A DNA stretch of 64,000 nucleotides from Rhynchopus sp. YZ270_cl-10 (lineage: Eukaryota > Euglenozoa > Diplonemea > Diplonemida > Diplonemidae), in assembly GCA_964035575.1 (NCBI GenBank), contig OZ037844.1:1576501-1640500 (forward strand). Reading direction: 5' to 3'. Below, piece after piece: positions 21,560-30,907 of the stretch. The notes below the pieces were generated by a model. It did no database searches. It saw only the letters and a list, made by a program, of their open reading frames with translations, and was not told where the DNA came from. Numbering within the stretch: the stretch's first letter is position 1; the number at the start of each line of letters is the position of its first letter. Made by a program: the position numbers and the translations under genes.

Positions 21560-24500
21560 ATGCTGCGCTGTGTGCACGCACTCTCACTCCTGTGCATTGT
21601 GTGGGGCGGGGCCCCAGCGCCACCGATCGTGCCTGCAGAGCACTATGACTCGTACACACCTGCACCTGGGGTGGAGGTGAGTGGCCTCTTCGAGCGTGAC
21701 GGCTACCTCATCATGGGCGTGGTGGGGAAGATCCAGCAGCTCGCCATCGACACAGCCCTTAAGCAGGTCGTGCCTGCAGGTGACAGGGTCTTCGCAGACG
21801 TGACGTCGTGGGTGGTGCGCAGTGACGACACTAAACCGACCAGCATGCTCGCACTCATGACAACACCGACAGGACTCAGGTACGCGAAGCTGACGTCCCA
21901 GCGGCCAACGGCCTTGTTCCAAGGCTCTGTCCAAACCCTGACAGGCTCTCCAAACGTGCGTTGCTCCAAACTCGAGCAGGACAAGTATCAATCTAATTGG
22001 CTGTACATGTGCTGTGACACACCCGTGCTCCACGTGGTGGACTTAAATGGTGCACAAAAGAAGGTGACCCTCCCAGGGAACTGCGTCGACACTACGTATG
22101 ACGCCGTGAACAAGCGTCTGTACGTGGCACACCCAACTGGTGTGGTTGTGTATGATACAAGAACGCCAAACGCAATAGTGGAGGTGCCTGCAAGAAACTT
22201 TGCCAAGGCGGGTATCGTGACGTTGCACTTTAACAGAAATGACAACTTTCTGACTATGCTTGCCGAAAGCCCAACAGCGCCTGGTCAGACATCTGTGCAG
22301 ACGTTTCCACCCGACGGGACAGCGTACAACGGGCAGATCAGCATTGGTGCTGCGTCACGGCTTGGGTGTATCAAAGACGCGATGGCGGTGGTCTACGACC
22401 AGACAGACACATACCGGTACAAATCGATGCCATCCTTGAGGAACGAAGGAAAGAAGCCAGGAGGTGTGTGGCAGGTGGGGCCTGGCACACCCACGATGTC
22501 GTGCATCTACTGTGGGAAGACTTGGCTGTTCTACATGTCGTACGACACAGTGCATGTGTACTGTACCGACCCAGTGGTCCTAGGTTTGACTCCAGCACCA
22601 ACACCCGCACCCGAAACAGCTGCACCACTAACACCTGCACCTATGACGTCTGTCCCGCCAACAGTTGCACCTGACACAGAAGCCCCGGCAACACTTTCGC
22701 CACCTACGTCTGTCCCGGCAACACTTTCGCCACCTACATCTGTCCCGCCAACACTTGTTCCTGCAACGTCCTCGCCCAATAAAAGCCCCACTCCAGATAC
22801 AGCTGCACCCATCACCTCTTCACCTGCAACACCTTCGCCACCAACGGTTGCACCCACAACCCCCTCACCCCCAACAACATCACCTGCCACACCATCACCC
22901 CCAACACTCGCACCTGCCACACCGCTACCTGCAACATCTGCACCTGGGACTGCAGGACCCACCGCAGTGCCACTGACCCCTGCGCCTGCGACACCGTCGC
23001 CACCAACACTTGCACCTGTAACACCCGCACCAGCGACACCTCTCCCACAAACAGCAACGCCCACAACGTTGCCTGCCACCGCACTGCCTGCAGGCACCAC
23101 ATTGGCACCACCGACACCTGCACCAACAACACTGTCCCCGCTGACGCTGTCGCCACCTACACTGGCACCACCAACACACGCGCCGCTAACAGCACTGCCA
23201 CTCACACCCCTGCCACCGACCTCGCAGCCCTTGGCTTCTTCGGCACCAACTGCAGCACCCGCAACAACAGTGCCCCACACTGCACTGCCGACAACAGCAC
23301 CAACACCCGCGTCAACGCTTTCCCCTGACCTGAGTGCAGGGCCCTTGGTTGCGACCCCACTGCCTTCGTCTGACATGCAGTCGCAGGTGCCACTCACACA
23401 GACACCGACTCCAGCACCACTCCCGACACCCACAGATGCTGTTGATGGGACGCCTTCGCCAAGCAGCCTTGCTTCTGAGGAGTCTGTGGGTGACAGTGGC
23501 AGTGGAAGTGGGAAGCTCGACCACGTGCGTGCACACCACAGCAAGCACACGGTACAGACAATGGACAAGGCAACTGTGACGGCAGAAACAGTCTCCGGAG
23601 TGTCCAGTGCAGCGTCTGTTGTGTCCGGAGCCTCTGCCGGGTCAGCCCTTCGTCTTACTGTGGTGGGGCAGCTGTGCAAGCTTGGCCAGCCGATGGAGAA
23701 AAGGAAGTACCCACTGCTGCTGCACCCGACACAGTGGGTGCTGTTTGGGTCGCAAGCAGCTGGGGTTGTGGTGGGGAACTTCCTCATCACTATCTCGTTC
23801 TGGCTTGTGATGAGCATTGTTGTGCAAGTCGTGGTGTGCACTGGGTTCTTCACCAATGCGGATGCCATGGGTCTGTGCAGGTTTCCTTCATCACCGCTGT
23901 TTGTGTTCCAGTTTCTCTTGCAGGGAACATCGCTTGGTGCGATGGCACTTGTGTTCTATCCACCGTCAACACCACTCTTCCTGCTGGGCGCTGCGAGTCT
24001 TATGTTCTGCTGTGTTGTGCCGTTCTACGTGCTGTACTCTGTGTGCAACGGCGTTCCCCGGAAGGCGTACTACCTGCACGACGTGGACGTGGACAGGAAG
24101 ACGTGGCTGAGTGCACTGATCGGGCCTGGTGAGTGGGTGAGCAGGTTTGAGACGAACATGTGGTCGTACCGCTACGCAGCAGTGGTGCGTCCGTACCGAC
24201 AGGAGTGGGCGTGCTACTCGTTTGTTGAGATGGCGGCAAGTCTGACTGTGGCAGCTGTGGACAGCACGACTGCACACAGCCTTGTTGCCTGTGGACACCA
24301 GAAGACGGGGAGTGCTGTGGTCTTCATTGTGCTTCTCGTTGCGGAGATATACGCGTGGCCACATGCACGTGCACGTGACGGGTACATGCTGCCTGCGTTC
24401 CAATGCATGCAGGCGTCTGCACTGCTGCTTATGGCTACGGGGTACTACGTTGAGAACACAGACTACTGGACGTTTGGTGCGGCAGCCAAACTGCTTGTTG

Positions 24501-24877
24501 CGTGTGCAGGGGTGCTTGTCCTCAAGGTTGTGCTGGACGTGTGTTCTGAGATCTACATCTACTGCACGGGGCGCAGGGACAGGCTGCACGAGCTTGCACT
24601 ACAGCCGAAGCTCTCTGGTGTGGAGGATGTGGAGGTCGCGGAGATGCTGCTGGTGTCTGCCAAGCACGTCTCTGACGTGCAGCTGTCGCAGACGTCGTTG
24701 ACGTCGCTGCCGAGCACCTCCTGCCTGCACGTCAAGCCCTACGAGAAGGCACCGTCGCCTGCGACAGTCACATTGGACGTTGGTGTGCTGTCCACAGCAG
24801 ACGCATCGTCACGACACAGTGGCCACTTCGACATGACGTACAAAAGCAAACGGCGGAGTTCGAACTTCACAGTCTAG
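21560..24877 (+). CDS. Mucin-stalk 7-TM surface protein, copy 3 (complete)
   Basis: I start at the ATG giving MLRCVHALSLLC because it lines up with the signal peptide of copy 2; the open frame extends further upstream without a signal-like sequence. The ectodomain (residues about 20-343) is clearly related to copy 2. The Pro/Thr stalk (about 344-640) is shorter and lacks the LTSAP array. Its second half matches copy 1 almost exactly, and an earlier part matches copy 2. About seven membrane segments follow (residues about 727-1004) with the [10 protein letters not shown] and [12 protein letters not shown] loop. The tail shares GVLSTADASSRHSG with copy 2 and ends RRSSNFTV. The predicted protein is 1105 residues with an intact frame. 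Function unknown. Confidence 0.87.
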   Translation: MLRCVHALSLLCIVWGGAPAPPIVPAEHYDSYTPAPGVEVSGLFERDGYLIMGVVGKIQQLAIDTALKQVVPAGDRVFADVTSWVVRSDDTKPTSMLALMTTPTGLRYAKLTSQRPTALFQGSVQTLTGSPNVRCSKLEQDKYQSNWLYMCCDTPVLHVVDLNGAQKKVTLPGNCVDTTYDAVNKRLYVAHPTGVVVYDTRTPNAIVEVPARNFAKAGIVTLHFNRNDNFLTMLAESPTAPGQTSVQTFPPDGTAYNGQISIGAASRLGCIKDAMAVVYDQTDTYRYKSMPSLRNEGKKPGGVWQVGPGTPTMSCIYCGKTWLFYMSYDTVHVYCTDPVVLGLTPAPTPAPETAAPLTPAPMTSVPPTVAPDTEAPATLSPPTSVPATLSPPTSVPPTLVPATSSPNKSPTPDTAAPITSSPATPSPPTVAPTTPSPPTTSPATPSPPTLAPATPLPATSAPGTAGPTAVPLTPAPATPSPPTLAPVTPAPATPLPQTATPTTLPATALPAGTTLAPPTPAPTTLSPLTLSPPTLAPPTHAPLTALPLTPLPPTSQPLASSAPTAAPATTVPHTALPTTAPTPASTLSPDLSAGPLVATPLPSSDMQSQVPLTQTPTPAPLPTPTDAVDGTPSPSSLASEESVGDSGSGSGKLDHVRAHHSKHTVQTMDKATVTAETVSGVSSAASVVSGASAGSALRLTVVGQLCKLGQPMEKRKYPLLLHPTQWVLFGSQAAGVVVGNFLITISFWLVMSIVVQVVVCTGFFTNADAMGLCRFPSSPLFVFQFLLQGTSLGAMALVFYPPSTPLFLLGAASLMFCCVVPFYVLYSVCNGVPRKAYYLHDVDVDRKTWLSALIGPGEWVSRFETNMWSYRYAAVVRPYRQEWACYSFVEMAASLTVAAVDSTTAHSLVACGHQKTGSAVVFIVLLVAEIYAWPHARARDGYMLPAFQCMQASALLLMATGYYVENTDYWTFGAAAKLLVACAGVLVLKVVLDVCSEIYIYCTGRRDRLHELALQPKLSGVEDVEVAEMLLVSAKHVSDVQLSQTSLTSLPSTSCLHVKPYEKAPSPATVTLDVGVLSTADASSRHSGHFDMTYKSKRRSSNFTV

Positions 24878-26228
24878 AGGAGCCACAGCAGTGGAGATGT
24901 TCGCACGGAAGTGGATGCTTGGGACAGGTTTTAATTAACTATTGTACGTCACATCGTAGTCATCGTATGCGTCTCGTTCTTCGTGTGTACACGGAGTTGC
25001 GGTGCACAGGAACTACGGTTTGCATTGTCATTCTCGATCAATTTCTTTTTCGTTTTTTCCCCACTTCTTCAGTTTTGTTTTATACGGTTTTGTGCGTACT
25101 GATCACACGAGGCTAGCCAATGCGAACCTCTTGTGACGTTCTTTTGTTTCACTTGTCTGCTTATTTGCAACTGCATTCTTTCATTCGCGTCTTTGGTGCG
25201 TATTTTGTTTGCACGTTTTCATTAACGCATGCTGCCTTTTGTATCGGTCACGGTTCTTTTGTGGCCTATTCCCATTCTTTCCACTTCCCGCTCCCCGCAA
25301 GGGCCTCTCCCTCACCCCTTATCAGCGTGTCGCCCCTTCCTTGGGATACTTGGCATCGCCCGATTGACTTTTTTTTTTTGCGAAGTTTATTACCAAACCC
25401 TTGTAGCGCCGTGGCAGGGTTGCTGAGTTGCTTTGGCCTGCATGCCTGCATGCCTGCATGCCTGCATGCCTGCATGCCTGCATGCCTGCATGCCTGCATG
25501 CCTGCATGCCTGCATGCCTGCATGCCTGCATGCCTGCATAGACAGAGACGTAGAGACGTGAGACGTGTGGTGGTACGTTGAATTCTGCAATGTCACCTGC
25601 CTTCTGTGCTCGTTTTATTTGCCTTAATTGATGCTCCTCCCGACCGGTGGTTTATTTATTAGAAACTGGTAGTGTCTGGCAAAAGACACACCGCCTCGTT
25701 TCTGAAAATAGTTCACTTCACGCGGGAAACACTTGCTTTATTTTCTTTTTTCTTTTTTGCTTACACGCAGTTATAAGAAAACTGAACACGGCTGCTGCCA
25801 AATGGCAAATTTGTCAAATAAATGTAACAAAGAGCCTGCCAGTTGCCCCTGCCTTCTTTTCCTTCTTTTACAGTGAATACCATATACCACCCGTTCTCTA
25901 GGCAATCCCTTATGAGATCTTGTTTGTTTTGTTTTGTCATATCCACCCCCTCTCTTGGGTGTGCACACATGAGGCATATTCATCTTTCCATGATCGTTCT
26001 TTCTCCAATTTTGGTTGACGTACGGCCCGACATGCCGTCAAGACGCAATGTGCGTAACTTATCCTAACTGTCATAAAATCTGACGTGATTCCCACATTAG
26101 GAAACGCCTCTATCACTATGTACGCGACACTTCTCCGCTATGTGTCCGGCGAGTTGTTGTGCACTTTCAAACTTCTGCTTAGGTACGTCTTTTTTTTTTT
26201 GCTTTCTCTTGCTTCTCTTGTTTTGAGG
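24878..26228. other. Spacer with an 8-bp tandem array
   Basis: Non-coding, AT-rich. It holds the tandem array listed next and short hairpins near 25950 and 26140. Open frames across the array are artefacts of repetition. Confidence 0.45.
25437..25539. repeat. 8-bp tandem array (CCTGCATG)n, about 13 copies
   Basis: Perfect 8-mers, each containing the palindrome TGCA/GCATGC. It is the same length class as the array at 5029, but the sequences are unrelated. Confidence 0.95.
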
Positions 26229-26325
26229 TATTGGGCAATTTGCGCGCCTGCTGCCATCCTTAGATGTGGTAGCCGTTTCTCAGGCTCCCTCTCCGGAATC
26301 GAACCCTAATTCCCTGCAGTCAGCG
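26229..26325 (-). rRNA. Fragment of 18S rRNA (antisense to the window)
   Basis: Read on the - strand, it contains GGGTTCGATTCCGGAGAGGG, GAGCCTGAGAAACGGCTACC and GGCAGCAGGCGCGCAAATTG, the universally conserved 5'-domain segment of eukaryotic small-subunit rRNA. The AAATTGCCCAAT ending, in place of the common AAATTACCCA, is one I associate with kinetoplastids. Sequence on either side does not look ribosomal, so this is a displaced fragment of about 100 bases and not an rRNA gene. Confidence 0.85.
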
Positions 26326-27456
26326 TTGTATTCCATCATTTATCAACTCTGTACAGCAACAATCCCCTCAAGCATTTGGCAATGAGGGGGGCTTCTGGAA
26401 GGTCTCAGCAGGTCCTTTATCTCATGCAAAAAGCTCCTTTGTTTTTTTTCTATCACTCAACCAAAAAGCGTTGTCTTTCCCCTTGAAATATGCGTGCAAC
26501 GTTAAGATGACTAAGTCCGTGAGTGTCCACACGGTACCACTGTTCATTTGGCGTTCTTCAAAACTTTTTTTTTTGAGGTTTCTTGTCCTTTTTCGCTCTC
26601 TCTTTCCCCCTCTTTTTTGTTTCACTTTTAAGTGCGTTAATTAGAATAACGTCGTCATTTACCTAAAATGTGGTTTTGATTACAAAACACCACAAACCAC
26701 CCCCATCCTTACCCGCTCGCGCTTCGTATTGCGATTCCTCTTAACAATTATTATCCTCTCTTTTCAATTTAAAGATGTGTGTGTGTGCGCATGAGGCACA
26801 TTTCATCTTATAAGCTTTCTTTTCAGTCGTCTGTATTTCAAAAAAAGCAGTACAGTGAAAACTGGAATTTTTTTTTTATACCCTGCGTCTTTTTGTAGTA
26901 CCGTAGTTGGCAATTGTGCTTTGCGTTGTTGCTGGGTGTCCTTCCTCTCCCGGTGAGGCGTTTTTGTGCATTTTTTTCCCCAACTCTGCCACGGAGTGGA
27001 GTCGGCCCAAAAGGGTCCGCCCATTTTGGGCGGACTCCACCGTGCATCGTCTACGGCGCGAAGAACTAGGAACACTCCAAACGAACAAGAGAGTTGAGTT
27101 GATAGTGCAATCAATCACCCATAGGGTGTTATTCGATGCAACTCTCTCTTTTTACGCGTTTCGCAAAAAAAAAAAAAAGAGTTGCGTCTCCCCAGCGTTT
27201 ATCTGCTCCACGTGTCAAAAATATCAACGTTTCCCCCCCAAAAATGTGTGGCTCAAAACACGCCCTGGATAGCGTACGAAAAAAAAAAGTACCTAATACC
27301 AGGGGACCGCACGATATAGCTCTCTGTGTCTTTTTTTTCGGTAACGCAAACAAGGCTCTGTGAAGGGGAGGCTTGACTGTCACCCCCTGACATTGCTTTT
27401 CTCCCCCCCCTTTTTTTGTTTCCCTTCACGCGACGCTTTTGCGACATTTTTGCCTT
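26326..27456. other. Spacer with small hairpins
   Basis: No gene seen. One dispersed-family hairpin lies near 26770-26815. A small inverted repeat at about 26996-27042 has ends GTGGAGTCGGCCC and GGGCGGACTCCAC. Confidence 0.45.
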
Positions 27457-27836
27457 TTCTCTCCTCTCTCTCTCTCTTGTCCTTGTAAATCCTCAGAGCA
27501 ATATTTGGACCGTTCTTTTTGCATTTGCATTCCTTGAGTTTGACGTGAAGGTTGTGTCTTGCAAGGAACCAGGACCGATACTGCACCATACGGGTCCTTT
27601 TGGTGGTGCTTATGCTTCATAGGATGACAAAGACAAGCCTTGTGTCGAACAGGCAGTGGTGTCCCTTCAGGTGCGCACCATGCATGTGGCCTGGTGGGAC
27701 TGTCGTGAAGTGTTCTGCAGAAGGTGTTTTTGTGTGACCTATGATAGCGGCAGCACTGCAAGGGGATGTCTACCTGCTTTTGTTCTTCGAAGGTGGCACA
27801 GAAGAAGGGGCTTTAGGATCCTTTTATGATTCATTT
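27457..27836. repeat. Dispersed 0.37-kb direct repeat, copy 2
   Basis: Partner of 8605-8975 in the same orientation, with a few indels. It begins at a CT run and TTGTCCTTGTAAATCCTCAG and ends near GGATCCTTTTA. No gene is recognised in it. Confidence 0.8.
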
Positions 27837-29813
27837 TTCATATTTTTTAGCGGATAAAGGAGGTCACAGCTTTTCTTTGTTACGCAGCTGATGCTGTGCG
27901 ATAACGGATGTGATGAATGTGACCAAGCAGAGTCAGTGGTGCAATGGGAAATCGGGCAACGACCTGTCAGCGACCTGTCAATATCGACCCCCTCCCGGAG
28001 TGCCATTACTGTCATCTTATCAACTTTTCTTCGGTGGTTTACAGAGAGAGGCTTAAGGATTTCATCTTTTATCTTTCTCTCTTGACAACTTTGTGGATGC
28101 GCTTTGCACCCTGTTGGGTTCGAGGTTGTCTGCACAAATTTTGTTTGAGGTGACTAAGCACGCTTAGGCTCCGGTTCATCTCAACCTTTTGTTTGGGGTT
28201 CGATAACCCCGCGGAGTGTTCGTGCCTGCGTCCCAGAGGCGTTTTGCACTATCAACTTCACTTTGTTTCACATGCCATCAGCCTTTGAAGGTTCTGTGTC
28301 TACACATCTACAAAATCCGAATTCACCTTGTTTCACCCATTCCCCTCAAAGGGAGTTTTTTTTTCTAACCTTTTTGACGTCTCTTTTCATCCTTTAACGA
28401 CCCATATCTTAACAACGAATGAAGGTGACTCAGCACGGGAGGCTCAGCGTCATCTCATGTAACCTTTTCTATCCTTTTTTTTTCCATTCAACTTTTTTCA
28501 ATTCATGACAACTTCAAAGATGTGCTCATGTCCCTAGAGGCCCACTATTTCAAGTTGCGTTCTATACTTTGTTCATATGTTAGCTCCCGGAAAACAGGAG
28601 CGGTGAACATCAATTGCCACGTTTTGTGGATAAGTGTGTGTGCACTGTGAGGTGGCAGATTGGTCTTACGGCCTTTCTTATATTTGTGAGTGTGCGAGAG
28701 AGTGTCTATTGTTTGGGGAAGTTACAACTGCAGAAATAGGCAAACCCCTCAATCAGTCTACGTCAGGGTTGATTACCATTGACAAAAAAATATGTAACTG
28801 CCGATAAACAAAATTGCAACCCCCTTCAATGAGTCTGCGTCAGGCGCAGGACGTTGGACCTTTGCTTTTGTATAGTCGACTAAGAGAAGAGGTTCACCTC
28901 ACCCGGGTCTTCTTCCTGTTCTTTCTTTGCATGCCCACCCTTTGCATGAGCTCGACTGAGATGCGTTTTTAGCACATTTCAACTTCTCTTTATTTTGAAA
29001 AACATTCCAAAAAAAAGCAAGGGTCCATTTGTCGCACCCTCTTTGCTTTCTTTTTCGTTTCGTTTAAGAAAAGAAAGTATATGAAATAACATTTCAACTT
29101 CTCTTTGTTTTCCTTTTTTTTTGATCGTCGTCAACTTCGTTGTCTTAGTGTAGGACCCCAGGATGCGTTACACATAAGTATTTGTGTTAACTCTGAGTTG
29201 ATGTGTACGAAGTGTACATTCATCTTGCAAGGCGGTTCCTCCTTATTGCTGTTAGAATAAACTGAAACACGATTTTTACTGCCAACAGTTTTTTGCCCTC
29301 ACGCTTTTCCGTGTATGTTCTTCCCCCTCACCCAGGTATCATCGTGCGCTAAGGAAAAAGTCTAAATGGGCTTCCTAAATGGCTGCGGGCAACGAAACAA
29401 GATGCAGTAGTGGATTAAGTGAGGATGAAGTCTGTGGCAGTGTTGTTTTGTTCAGTTTATCCCCGCCCCCCGGCATTGCCACTATCACACGCCTGCCCTC
29501 TTTGCTACACTCCACACCATCGGGATTACCCTGAAACACTGCTTTTTTTTAACATTTTTAACACCCACACCAACACTCCGATGTCGTGTTTAACGCTTTC
29601 CTTACTCACGTAAACTCCACTCTCATAATCTAGCTTTTGATTTACGCTTTCTGGGATGTGTGTTTTTGAACGTCCTTTGTGTGCTTTTCTCTTCTTAGAA
29701 AGTAGATGAAATTGATCTTTTTTCTGTGGCCATATTTACCTATGTTAAAATCCGACGGCCATAATATATATTATTAGTGTCCACTCTTCAGAGAAAAAAA
29801 CAAAAAAATGCCC
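27837..29813. other. AT-rich intergenic stretch
   Basis: No gene recognised. Short dispersed hairpins lie near 28151 (CTAAGC-AC-GCTTAG), 28224 and 28429. The rest is pyrimidine-rich. Confidence 0.45.
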
Positions 29814-30907
29814 ACGAACCAAAAAAAAGCCCGCCCCCGGTTTCATGAAGTGCGCAATATGGGGTTTTCAGGAGGAGCACCAAAATTGTATTGTTGTCTT
29901 TTATCCACGCATCTCTGTGGATGTCTCACCTTTTGTGTTCCGGCCGGAATCTGACCTCATGACCCTGTGTCTGCAAAGATGCTGTTCATTTGATTGATGA
30001 GAGGAAGCGGAGGGTGGAGAGGGTGGAGAGGTTGGAGGGCATATCAGATGCAGACCTCGCATTGGGGTGCATACACAGCACAGTCCTTGCAGCTATATTC
30101 ATTTCGTGTCTCCCTCAGGTCTCCCAGATCAGCGGCGCAGGGATTAGCTCCACGTAGCCTCACCCACGGGGAAGAGGACCCCAGCCAGAACCACTGTACG
30201 AACGGAAGAACTGCAGCAAAACGCCAATCACGACGTTTTCGAGCATTTGTTCAGGGTTGAAACCACTGCTAAATGGGGTATTTCTTGTCCACACCACACC
30301 ACACACAGAGCTCAGAACACAAAACCACAACAAACGAATGGACGTGCACTTCGAGGATTTCAAAGCGACTCAGCACACAGTCGAGGTGGGTGAAGATGAC
30401 ACGGCGGAGGACTTGCGGCGGAAGGTGGCGTTTGCAGTGGGGTTGCCTGCAGACAGCTTTTGCATGAGTTTCGGAGTCGAAGCGATAGGCGAAGGATACG
30501 ACATGACGCAGCTAAGTGCTGGTGACACAATCGTGCTGAAGAAGTCGATGAAGTACGAAGCCCTTGCAGCGCTTCATGCGTTGGGTGAGACAGACCTGAC
30601 GGCCGAGAGGTTGAAGAAGGTGACGAATCCTGAGGTGGCGTGTTTGCTTCTGCAGGCGGGGGTTGCGACTGTCATTCCTGATGGGTTCTTGACGAAGGCA
30701 TCCTTAACGCGACTTGATCTGAGTGCTGTGTCCTTTGTGACACAGATTGGAGACAAGTTTCTTTTGGAATGCACCTCGTTAACAAGTATTGACCTCTCTG
30801 GGTTGAGCAATGTGACGCGGATTGGCAGTCACTTTCTTTACGGCTGCAGAGCTTTAACCACCCTGGAGGGATACACACAACGTACACAAAAAGAAAGAAT
30901 ATAAACA

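Noticed and set aside
5028-25539. Tandem arrays as CRISPR
   Set aside because: Units are 8-9 bp without spacers, and the genome is eukaryotic.
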